Shown here piece after piece: positions 43,710 to 52,260 of a DNA stretch of 64,000 nt; position 1 is the stretch's first letter, and each line of letters begins with the position of its first letter. A model generated the notes under the pieces. The model was not told the DNA's origin. It was given only the letters and a program-made list of their open reading frames with translations, and did no database searches. A program made the translations under genes and the position numbers. The stretch spans positions 1 through 64,000 of the forward strand of contig CBDBVB010000033.1 in the NCBI GenBank assembly GCA_965212545.1. Reading direction: 5' to 3'. Source of the DNA: JABDIP01 sp965212545. Lineage in GTDB: Bacteria > Pseudomonadota > Alphaproteobacteria > DSM-16000 > Inquilinaceae.

Positions 43710-45203
43710 TTATTCGGCCGCAACGACACTCTCATCAGAATAGATGGCGTCGCGAAGAGACGTCATCATTTCCTCAGCTATCTCTTGCGCCATCAGCGGA
43801 GGAACCGCGTTGCCGATCTGTCGGAACGCCGGATTCATAGTGCCTGCAAAGACGAATCCATCTGGGAAGCTCTGGAGCCGTGCGGCCTCGCGTACAGTGA
43901 TCACTCGTCCTTGGGTGCTGTCGTAATGGATGTGTGAGTAGGTATCTTTGCTGATGTGCGCCATGACCGTTCGTGAGGGGCCATGCTTGCGAAGCTTCCA
44001 CCATCGGTTCGGGAAGTTATGCACCGGATAGGGAGGGACCATCTTGCGGTACAACTGTTTCCAGTCGGCCCCCCCTCTCTTGAAACCCTGTCTCGCCGCC
44101 TCCTTTTCAAAGAGCTGGGTCGCGACCAGATGGGCCGCAGGATACTCATCCCCCTGCTTCATATGCTCGAAGATGGCCGTGTCCCGCGGAAGATACCTGA
44201 GGACGTGGTCATACACGCCGTCACCGCCTTCAAATCCGGTCCAGGTGCGCATATTCCGCGCATAGGCCGGCAATTGGTCTACTGGGATATTTCTGTAAGG
44301 CATTAGTTCGGTGAAGCGTCGGGCGCCTCGCTTGAGTTTGCCTTCTTTGTGGAGCGTTATCGGCGGCAGGTCGCAAAGTGCCTCACCTGCGGTGATGGCT
44401 GGTGGTAGTTCATCATCACCGAGATCTGGCTCGACGTATCCATGACAGCCCTGCTGGTCGATCAGCTTGAGTGCGACAGCTCTCGTTCCCCGGTACCCGG
44501 ACGGCAGTCTGTGACTGCGGGCGGCGCGAGGAAAACGAACCGCAGCACCGAGTTCTTTATGAAAAGCAATCATGAACACACGGTAGCGCATTTGTGGGAC
44601 GCCGTGATGGGCGCTGTTGATCAGGGAGTATCTTGCTTCGTACCCCATTTCTCCCAGTGTCTCGACCATCTCCTCGACGATGTTGTGACCACCGTGGTTG
44701 AGGATGTCTGGTACGTTCTCCATGAGCAGAGCCAGAGGCTTCAGTCGCTCAATATACGCAAGGTATCGAAGGTAGAGGTTCGCCCTTGGGTCAAACTTGA
44801 ATGCCTGGGGGTGGGCGGCAACCTCCCGCAGCTTTGCCCGGCCTACGCGAGCGTATGCCTGACATGGCGGGCCACCGACGATTACGTCAACCGCATTCGC
44901 TGTGTCACCAAGGCCAAAATCCTCTACCAGCTCTTCCGGGTCGATTTGGGTAATGTCACGAGGCATCGCGTGGTGTGCGACCACTTCTTCGGATTCGCTG
45001 CGGCAGAAGTTGAGGGCATGCGACCTGGCTGCGAGATCGTCGCTTTCGATCGCAGCGACGACCTCGAACTCGGCGGCGTCAAATCCGAGACTAAGGCCGC
45101 CACATCCTGCGAAAAGGTCGAGGACTCTGGGGCGTGGGGCCGGGTTGGAAACAAGGCGGGCGATCTTCCGGGCGATCGCCGGGTCAGACGTTCCACCCAT
45201 CAT
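43710..45203 (-). CDS. dcm: DNA (cytosine-5) methyltransferase
   Basis: I start at 45203, where ATG overlaps the Vsr stop (ATGATG), giving 497 residues. The upstream 75 codons of the open frame are antisense-like to vsr and are excluded. All C5 motifs are present in order: I LDLFAGCGGLSLGFD, IV VDVIVGGPPCQAYARVGRAK (catalytic Cys in PPCQ), VI LLMENVPDIL, VIII QMRYRVFMIAF, and X FRQIGNAVPP. A target-recognition region of about 190 residues lies between VIII and X. It transfers methyl from SAM to cytosine in a sequence I cannot predict. It is the last gene of the unit that begins with the DptF-like gene. Confidence 0.92.
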   Translation of the reverse strand: MMGGTSDPAIARKIARLVSNPAPRPRVLDLFAGCGGLSLGFDAAEFEVVAAIESDDLAARSHALNFCRSESEEVVAHHAMPRDITQIDPEELVEDFGLGDTANAVDVIVGGPPCQAYARVGRAKLREVAAHPQAFKFDPRANLYLRYLAYIERLKPLALLMENVPDILNHGGHNIVEEMVETLGEMGYEARYSLINSAHHGVPQMRYRVFMIAFHKELGAAVRFPRAARSHRLPSGYRGTRAVALKLIDQQGCHGYVEPDLGDDELPPAITAGEALCDLPPITLHKEGKLKRGARRFTELMPYRNIPVDQLPAYARNMRTWTGFEGGDGVYDHVLRYLPRDTAIFEHMKQGDEYPAAHLVATQLFEKEAARQGFKRGGADWKQLYRKMVPPYPVHNFPNRWWKLRKHGPSRTVMAHISKDTYSHIHYDSTQGRVITVREAARLQSFPDGFVFAGTMNPAFRQIGNAVPPLMAQEIAEEMMTSLRDAIYSDESVVAAE

Positions 45204-45646
45204 GAGCGACTCCAGATGCTGGAAGCACTGTTGCTTGTTGGACCTAGAAATCCTATCAGTCGCTCTGTGATAGGGTCCGAATTCCTGAGTTCGCATTCCC
45301 AGATCACCATCACCTCCCAACCTTTCTCTTGCAACTGACGCTGTGCGCCCAAGTCTCGGGCTACGTTGCGCTCGAACTTCTCCATCCAGAATTCTGTCCT
45401 GGACTTCGGCGTATATGCATAGCGGCATCCTGGATGGCGGTGCCAGAAACAGCCATGCACCATCAGCGCCTTCCGCCTTCCCGAGAAGACGATATCAGGC
45501 GTCCCGGGCAGATCCCTCCGGTGTAGCCTGTAGCGGTACCCCAATCCGTGGAGCAGGGATCTGACGGTGATCTCGGGGGACGTGTCCTTCCCTCTGATCC
45601 TCGCCATGTTCCTGCTACGCTGGTCGGGTGTGATCCTGTCCACCAT
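45200..45646 (-). CDS. vsr: Very short patch repair endonuclease (Vsr)
   Basis: Starting at MVDRITPDQRSRNMARIRGK (45646) gives 148 residues, the normal Vsr length. The open frame extends 52 codons further without support. Signature motifs are GKDTSPEITVRSLLHGLGYR, RLHRRDLPGTPDIVFSGRRK and VHGCFWHRHPGC, with a PD-(D/E)xK-like catalytic core and the zinc-binding Cys/His set. Vsr nicks beside T:G mismatches that arise by deamination of 5-methylcytosine. Its stop overlaps the start of the methyltransferase. A direct role in restriction is also conceivable here. Confidence 0.9.
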   Translation of the reverse strand: MVDRITPDQRSRNMARIRGKDTSPEITVRSLLHGLGYRYRLHRRDLPGTPDIVFSGRRKALMVHGCFWHRHPGCRYAYTPKSRTEFWMEKFERNVARDLGAQRQLQEKGWEVMVIWECELRNSDPITERLIGFLGPTSNSASSIWSRS

Positions 45647-45863
45647 CTGGACCTTTTTGTACAGTTTTCCCTGTGACGCTGCCCTTGGCTCGGGAAGAAA
45701 TGCGGGACGGATTGCGGTACGCCACATTTCATGCGGCAGAAGACCCAAGCGCAACCAGTTCACTACCAAAAAAGGGATGGCAGAGGTTACCTCCGCCTTC
45801 AAGCAGCCGCTCTCAGGGACTCGGTGATCCCCTTTTCTAGATGTGTGCGTCCGGCCTGGCCGC

Positions 45864-48800
45864 TCAGACCTTCGCGCACTGCACCCTCAAAAGTTTGCCT
45901 TCGCTCTTGAAGAAAGCATCGCCCTTGCCGTTCAGTGTCTCGGCACCTGTCTCATCCATCACGACTCGGCTCTCAGTAGCGCTCTTTACCTTGAGGGCAA
46001 TCTGGGCAGGAAGGTTGGATCTGAGATTCGTGCTTATCACTTCGGCTGAGGGCTTTTGAGTGGCTATCACGACGTGTATGCCGGCGGCCCGTGCCTTCTG
46101 TGCGAGGCGACGCAGGTGTGATTCGATCAACTTCTTGGCATCGGCGTCCGATGTCAGGTCCGCGTACTCGTCGAGGACGATGAGCCACCAAGGAATGCGG
46201 TGTCCATCTTCCTGGATTTCGTTGTATTCGGGCAGGGTGCGTGTACGGGCTTCCTTGAAGAGCTGGTAGCGCCTCTGCATCTCGATTACGGCTCGCTCGA
46301 GTAAGCTGTTCGCGTCCTGCTCGTCCCAGCCGATGTCACCCTCCAGATGCTCCGATGCCGCGAGATGCTGTAGCTCCGTTCCCTTAGGGTCCACCAGCAT
46401 AAGTCGGAGCTCGTCAGGGCCATAGTGCTCGGTCAGTCCCGCGAGGATCGTGTTCAGTGCCTCCGACTTGCCGCTGCCAGTGGTCCCGCCGATCAGCAGG
46501 TGCGGGCTGTTGCTTGACGAGAAGTTCAGCACGACCGGCTCGCCAAATCGGTCCTCACCGATTGGCACGCTGAGCATGTCCTCCTGCCTCTGCCAGCGCC
46601 CCCACAGGTCGGCGGCCATGACGAAGTAGCGGTCGACCGCGCTCTTAGGAACATCGATGGTGATGGATCCCCTGTCGATGCTGAACCTGACCCGCTGCTC
46701 CTCTTCGAGCCTGAGGTTGAGCCGCAGCACGTCGGCCTTCTCCGAGATCTTTTTGGGGTCCACGCCATGCCCTGGGCGGATCCTGTAGAGCACCGAGGCA
46801 GGCCCCTCCACGAATTGATCCTCGTAATTCTCGGGCTTGCGGACTGCGGTCCCGAACTCCGCGTAGGTGTCGAGGATCAACTGGTATCGTCCCTCTAGCT
46901 CCTCTCGCGGCAGCTTGCCACGCGCCGCAGCGACAACCTCCTCTTCCCTCTCTTCGGCGGCCTCCTGCTTTTCGACGGCTTCCTGCTCGTACCCGGCTTG
47001 CTGTTCTGCCTGCGCACTCCCGGCTTCCTCGTCTCGTTCCAAATCGCCGGCTTTCTTGCCATCCGCCATCTGTGATGGCGCCTCCTCGCCGACCACAAGA
47101 GAGAGAAGCTGGCTGCCTGAAGAGCGGTAGATCATGATACCGGGATGATCCGCGGACGTGCGCACCTCGTGTCCTGCGGACCTACCGTAGGTGCAGATGG
47201 AGTAGACCCCGCGCAGGGCCCGGAGCTTGAAGTCCCCATCACGAAAAACATTGCGCATTCCGACGGGGATCCGGTGAGGCTGGGTATCCACATCCTCGAT
47301 GAGGTCACCGGCCACGTGCACCGCATCGGTGTTCGCCGTCTCGATCGCGGAAAGGAGCACTTCACGCCACAGACGCGCATCGATGCAATCTTCACCGTCA
47401 GAGTCAGCCGGCATCATGTCTCGGAATAGCGACATGGTCGCCTGAACCTGTTCCACCCCGTGCGGGTCGTACCCTTCCTGGCGCAGCTTGGCCTCCAGAA
47501 TCAGGATCTCCACTTCGAGTCCGTTTTCACCCTCCTCCATGACGATCCGGCAGAGATCAGCGCGGGTCGAACTGCTCCCACCGAACCAGTGGGAGTGCTC
47601 GTCCAGCGAGATCCAGGCCACGATGCCCTTACCTACCGACACGGGGAACTGCTGCTCGAGTAGGCTGCGGCCGACGGCCAGCCCGAGGATCTCTTCGGTC
47701 ACGCGCGAGACCCCCATCGCCTTCAGTGCCAGCCTGGGAGCGATCTCGCGCGTCTCATCGTAGATCCGCTCGGCGAGCTGACGATTAGCGACGCCAGGGT
47801 TCCCGCCAGACCTTTCTACAATCGAAACAAGCTTCCGTTCCAGTCTCCTCACGATAAACTTACGGCCGGCGTTGGACGAGACGATCAGCGTGAACATGCC
47901 GCCGGGTCCCACCCTGTCGCGAACAGTCAGGATTTCCGGCCGGCTGTCCAGCTCCTCGATCTGCTCTCTAGTGATGTACCGTTCGAGAGTGATAACCCAG
48001 TGCGATCGCTCGTGAAGGTCGGCGAAAAGGCGGGATGCCCTCTGGAAATTGATCCGGAGCTCGAGGAAATCGATGTTTTCCGGTTGCTGCGGCGCGACCG
48101 GTTTGTGCCGGTGCTGCCTGACCACAAGGCTCGACCACGATGCCAGTGTCAGGTCAGGGTTTCTGGGCCTCTGGGAAACTGAGATCGCCCCACCCCTCGT
48201 GCCACCGTAGATGAAGGTCGGCCGGTCGAGAAGCGGATCGAAGGACCCCCCCTCGCTGTCCGGCACGGGCTCCGTATTCTCCTGGATCTCGGGCGCCCCA
48301 TGAAAGAACTGAGGTACGATCGAGAGATCGACCTCCAGCGCATCGAACAGCTCCCCCGCATCCTGGTCTGCGCCGAACTCGTGCAGTCTGAGCTCGAGTG
48401 GCGGGAAGATATCATCGCCACTTGTCATCCGGTTATCGGAAGGAACGGCTTCGAAGAACCTCGAGGACGCCTCCCATAGATTCTTCGGCGTCGCGAGGTG
48501 AAGGGTGATCCGAAGATCCGACCATTCGCCCTTGCGAATTGCTCTCACCAGATCGGCTGCGAAGCGAGGTGCGACCGGGGAAACAAGCAGGATCGAGAGC
48601 CTGTCTCTCTTGTAGGGATGTGCTTCAAGGTAGGCGACCACCTGGCTGACGATCTCTGCAGTCAGCGGTGGTGCGATGCTTTCGCCCTGCCCGGAACCGG
48701 GCGTCTCACTGGGTACAAAGAACTCCTCGGTCAACCCGGCCTCGGTACTGGCGAGAAGTCGCTGCCCTGACGGCGATACGTGAATGGCTGGCTGCTGCTG

Positions 48801-50936
48801 AGGTGACAGGTGCGAGACCCAGTTCAGATACATCGAATCGTTCTGGCTGTTGAGCGACAGGGCCCCCTCCAGAGAGGAGAGTGCCAGTGTCTCCGACATG
48901 CGCAGGTACTTGGACAGCCAGCGCAGGCGCAGCGGGTGGGTACCGAGCATCAGCATGCTGTCATCCGACCCACCGCGTATGCAGTCGTACCCGAGTATCG
49001 CGGACAGATGAGGATCAGCTTTTCCGTCTGGTATGAACGTTTCCTTGGCCGCCTGGAGCAGCTTGTTCCAGTCGTCAAAGCTGCTGCTGAGAACGTCCGA
49101 AGAGAGCCCGGGTGTCTGCACCTGCTCTTCGAGTGCTGTTCTTATCGCGATCAGCTCCGCAATATGCGGATGAGTCAGGATCTCGGGCTCGATCTCTGCC
49201 CGTTCGCAGCTATCCAGGGGTGTCACCCGGGAGACCACTTCATCTATCCAGGCGTCGTAGGTCATCTCCTGCGGCACACCGAGCATCGCCACCGGGCCCG
49301 GCCTGTCATCCGCGCATAGTGTCAGCCAGAGCAGCGCGAGACGCTCCAACGAGTCCGGGAGCCATTCCAGCGCTGTCTCGAGTTCGATCTCTCCGTCCTC
49401 GTCCGTCGCGAACAGGGCAAACTCGACCGGTACCGCCGCCCACTCAAGCGTTTCCACGGACTCGTCGTCAGACTCTTCATCGCGCCCCTCGAGGAGCGGC
49501 GGCGGTGGCTGCACATTGCAGAATAGAGAATCAGGAGCGAACTCGAAGCCGTCGGCCGAGAGGCTGCTCGCCTCCGCTACGGCCTGCAAGGTCGGTCCGT
49601 AAAGGAATGCCAGCAGACCTATCGCAGGGTTCGCTGTGTCAGCGTTGCGCGCGAGACGCATCTCGAGCCTGTAGTCACCGCCACCCTCCCGGGATTTAAT
49701 ACTTGCGCGCATGGCGTTCGCGACTTGGGCAAGTTTCAGAAGCGGATTCTTGAACTTCTCCGGGTTGGGATAGGCCGCTTTCTCGACCATCCGGCGCGTC
49801 TGCTTCGAGAGCAGGTCTCGGAGCGCGCTCTCTTCCTCGTCTTCCGGCTCCTTGTCCAGAAACTTCTGCGCATCGTCACGGTCCCTGCGGTCCAGCCCCG
49901 CCTTGACGGCGAGCTGTTCGAACTCCTCGATCCTGTCCGGGGGGCGCTGGTCGATCTCCTGCCGCACGCGGTCGCCGAGCTTCAGTCCCTTCAGGTCACG
50001 GGAAAAGAGCTGCTCGAAGACGAAGTACGGGATCTGCTCGCGGATCTCACGTCGTGGATTCCCGCAGTATTCCGCGCAAAGCTTGCGCCACTGATCGCGC
50101 TCTTCGGCCGGAAGGTCCACGCCTTCGGCAGAGCGAAAGTTCATCCTCTCGCACTGCTCAACCAGCTTGTCCTGATCGAGATCCGCGGCCTGAGAACTTG
50201 CGAGCTCCGCGTGTAGCAGGTTCTGGCTGAGACGGCGAGAGATCCGGCTGGTGCTATGATCCCGCCGCCAGTACTCATCCCCGAAAAGGTCCAGCGAGAC
50301 AAGGTGCCGGCCAAGGAGACAGTCCATCTCGGTGGCCTCGAGGCTACCCGGTTTGCCTGCGAGGGACTCTGCGGCCGCAAGCGCGAAGGACGCGAACTTC
50401 CTGACCGGGACAGCCGTGCCACCCTGTTTCAGGCCCCTCAACACTTCGAGAACACGCTCCTTGAAGAGCATTCGCGCTGGATGTTCGTCGGCCGAGGTGA
50501 TCTTGAGAGCGCCATCCGCGAGCGCCCCCGGCACGCTGAATGTCTCCGTGTCGAACGCCCCGTCGAGAAAGTTCACGTCTCTCAGTGTGAATAGGTTCTT
50601 GAGACCTTGCTCGTCACTCTCGACTTTTGTCTCAATGTATAGGAGGGGCTCCATGCTGTTCCGGTAAGACGTGATCGTCGTGTCCGGATTGGCACGGTAA
50701 TTCGCCGGAAACAAATCGCTGGAGTCACTCGCGACCACCACTCTGATGTGAGACAGACGGTCCTCCAGGGCCCGGGAGTCCCAGTTCTGCAGGAGGGCAA
50801 GCGCCTCCCTGTGCGTAAGGTTCTTGACCCGGAAGCATTCCTTGTCCTCACCGGCCCCGCGACCGAAGCCCTCCCGCACGATCTCGTAAGTGGTGGCGCC
50901 CAGGAGCTCGTCGCTGCTGCTCAGTTCGGTGCTCAT
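45864..50936 (-). CDS. DptH-like giant FtsK/HerA-type ATPase
   Basis: The protein has 1690 residues. The first 1250 or so have no motif I can name. A Glu/Ala-rich coiled segment lies around 1290-1345. The C-terminal part is an FtsK/HerA motor with Walker A LLIGGTTGSGKSEALN near 1485, LMLVDPKGTELQHLA, Walker B WWLIVLDEYADLTSDADAKK and IATQKPSAEVISTNLR. Length, layout and position as third gene match DptH (DndH) of phosphorothioate-dependent restriction. The start overlaps the DptG-like stop by four bases. After its stop comes a 217-base gap, then vsr. I infer a DNA-translocating restriction subunit. Confidence 0.65.
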   Translation of the reverse strand: MSTELSSSDELLGATTYEIVREGFGRGAGEDKECFRVKNLTHREALALLQNWDSRALEDRLSHIRVVVASDSSDLFPANYRANPDTTITSYRNSMEPLLYIETKVESDEQGLKNLFTLRDVNFLDGAFDTETFSVPGALADGALKITSADEHPARMLFKERVLEVLRGLKQGGTAVPVRKFASFALAAAESLAGKPGSLEATEMDCLLGRHLVSLDLFGDEYWRRDHSTSRISRRLSQNLLHAELASSQAADLDQDKLVEQCERMNFRSAEGVDLPAEERDQWRKLCAEYCGNPRREIREQIPYFVFEQLFSRDLKGLKLGDRVRQEIDQRPPDRIEEFEQLAVKAGLDRRDRDDAQKFLDKEPEDEEESALRDLLSKQTRRMVEKAAYPNPEKFKNPLLKLAQVANAMRASIKSREGGGDYRLEMRLARNADTANPAIGLLAFLYGPTLQAVAEASSLSADGFEFAPDSLFCNVQPPPPLLEGRDEESDDESVETLEWAAVPVEFALFATDEDGEIELETALEWLPDSLERLALLWLTLCADDRPGPVAMLGVPQEMTYDAWIDEVVSRVTPLDSCERAEIEPEILTHPHIAELIAIRTALEEQVQTPGLSSDVLSSSFDDWNKLLQAAKETFIPDGKADPHLSAILGYDCIRGGSDDSMLMLGTHPLRLRWLSKYLRMSETLALSSLEGALSLNSQNDSMYLNWVSHLSPQQQPAIHVSPSGQRLLASTEAGLTEEFFVPSETPGSGQGESIAPPLTAEIVSQVVAYLEAHPYKRDRLSILLVSPVAPRFAADLVRAIRKGEWSDLRITLHLATPKNLWEASSRFFEAVPSDNRMTSGDDIFPPLELRLHEFGADQDAGELFDALEVDLSIVPQFFHGAPEIQENTEPVPDSEGGSFDPLLDRPTFIYGGTRGGAISVSQRPRNPDLTLASWSSLVVRQHRHKPVAPQQPENIDFLELRINFQRASRLFADLHERSHWVITLERYITREQIEELDSRPEILTVRDRVGPGGMFTLIVSSNAGRKFIVRRLERKLVSIVERSGGNPGVANRQLAERIYDETREIAPRLALKAMGVSRVTEEILGLAVGRSLLEQQFPVSVGKGIVAWISLDEHSHWFGGSSSTRADLCRIVMEEGENGLEVEILILEAKLRQEGYDPHGVEQVQATMSLFRDMMPADSDGEDCIDARLWREVLLSAIETANTDAVHVAGDLIEDVDTQPHRIPVGMRNVFRDGDFKLRALRGVYSICTYGRSAGHEVRTSADHPGIMIYRSSGSQLLSLVVGEEAPSQMADGKKAGDLERDEEAGSAQAEQQAGYEQEAVEKQEAAEEREEEVVAAARGKLPREELEGRYQLILDTYAEFGTAVRKPENYEDQFVEGPASVLYRIRPGHGVDPKKISEKADVLRLNLRLEEEQRVRFSIDRGSITIDVPKSAVDRYFVMAADLWGRWQRQEDMLSVPIGEDRFGEPVVLNFSSSNSPHLLIGGTTGSGKSEALNTILAGLTEHYGPDELRLMLVDPKGTELQHLAASEHLEGDIGWDEQDANSLLERAVIEMQRRYQLFKEARTRTLPEYNEIQEDGHRIPWWLIVLDEYADLTSDADAKKLIESHLRRLAQKARAAGIHVVIATQKPSAEVISTNLRSNLPAQIALKVKSATESRVVMDETGAETLNGKGDAFFKSEGKLLRVQCAKV

Positions 50937-52258
50937 CTCAGGCTTCCGGTACCCACCATCCGCGTGGCGTCGGAGTAGGCAGTCAGAAGGCCGGCGGCCC
51001 CCATCTGCTGTGCAAGATGGTTTTCGTTATCCTCAAAGACGCTGGCGTCGATTGAGGAGAGAAGGCCGGCACGCTCTGCCGCAGAACGTCCGACGACCAG
51101 ACCGCAGTCATCGAAAAGCCTGTCGGACACGAACTCCTCGAAGCTCATCTCCCTTGTGGGCCCGGTCGTTGCCATGACCAGGGTCTCTATGGCACCTATG
51201 CCCAGCGTGAAATGCCTTCGGCCGCGCCACGCGTTGAGTAGTCCGATCGTGGCCGCGCTCGCCCAGAAGAAGCCACGTACCTTGTTCAGCGTTGTCTTGC
51301 TGACATGACCTCCCTTTTCAGATGCGGCCGCCGTCACTGCATCCATCACCATGGATTGCATTTCCTTGAGGCAGCGCTGTGACGCGCGCCGCAGCTGAGC
51401 GTAGCTCGATCCACAGTCACAGATCAGATGTCCCCTCCCCCGGCTCAGCTGCTCTGCTGCTCGGGCATGCTGCATCAGGACAAGCCAAAACGCGGTCCAA
51501 CGCATCAGCGCGCGTATCCGTACGACCGAGGCCAGATCCGTATGCTCGAGGATCGAGCACGTGCCATCACGGTAAAGGTTTTCGAGGCCATCGCTACGGC
51601 TCTGGCTGAGTGGCTCAATGTCGTCCTTTCTCGGTTCCTCGTCGCGACGCCCGTTGCTTGCCAGGACCTTCGCAAGGCTTTCCAGCGAGCTGTCGTCATT
51701 TCCCTCGAAAAGCTTTTGGAAACCTGTCCTGCATCTCTCGAGTCTCGCCTTGTCTCGATCCATTCGCAGAATTTTGAAGGCGAGCGCACCTCCTCCGCGG
51801 AGGTACCGCCGTTCTATACGTACCTGGCCGCCCACGCTGCGCGGTCTGCGAGCATCCCAGTGAATAAGTGAGCGCGTGTACGGGAAAAAATGGGCCCGCT
51901 CCCAGGCAATCGACTTGCTGGTGCTGCTGGGGATCTCAAGCTTGAGACACTCGAGCAGCTTTCGCATCGCTTCCTCGCTCTGATCATCATAAAAGACCTG
52001 CTTTCTCCTCGGGTCGTCGGGGAAATTCTCCTCGTCCCAAACCAGCATCCTTGCAAAGTCGTGAGCGCGGCGCCTGAAGTAAACCTCCTCAGTATCGGGC
52101 AGGATGATCGTGTTTCCATCATTATCTGTTGTGCCGAAGACAAAGTTCATGAGCTCAAGGCCGGGATAGTGCCCGGCGCCGTCATAATCAAGAACCCCAC
52201 CAAAGATCTCTCGCGATATCTCCGGGCCTTTCAGGAACCGGCCGCCGCCGTCACTCAT
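50933..52258 (-). CDS. DptG-like restriction-complex protein
   Basis: The protein has 441 residues and no P-loop or nuclease motif that I can see. The C-terminal 100 residues are the most structured-looking part (FEEFVSDRLFDDCGLVVGRS, then AGLLTAYSDATRMVGTGSL). Identification as DptG-like rests on its place between a DptF-like and a DptH-like gene, its length near that of DptG, and its tight coupling. It starts two bases after the DptF-like stop, and its own stop overlaps the DptH-like start. A structural scaffold role in the complex is an inference. Confidence 0.5.
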   Translation of the reverse strand: MSDGGGRFLKGPEISREIFGGVLDYDGAGHYPGLELMNFVFGTTDNDGNTIILPDTEEVYFRRRAHDFARMLVWDEENFPDDPRRKQVFYDDQSEEAMRKLLECLKLEIPSSTSKSIAWERAHFFPYTRSLIHWDARRPRSVGGQVRIERRYLRGGGALAFKILRMDRDKARLERCRTGFQKLFEGNDDSSLESLAKVLASNGRRDEEPRKDDIEPLSQSRSDGLENLYRDGTCSILEHTDLASVVRIRALMRWTAFWLVLMQHARAAEQLSRGRGHLICDCGSSYAQLRRASQRCLKEMQSMVMDAVTAAASEKGGHVSKTTLNKVRGFFWASAATIGLLNAWRGRRHFTLGIGAIETLVMATTGPTREMSFEEFVSDRLFDDCGLVVGRSAAERAGLLSSIDASVFEDNENHLAQQMGAAGLLTAYSDATRMVGTGSLR

Positions 52259-52260
52259 GC

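Noticed and set aside
45204..45428. N-terminal extension of the cytosine methyltransferase
   Set aside because: The extra 75 codons overlap vsr in another frame and lack family similarity; the ATGA overlap start is better.
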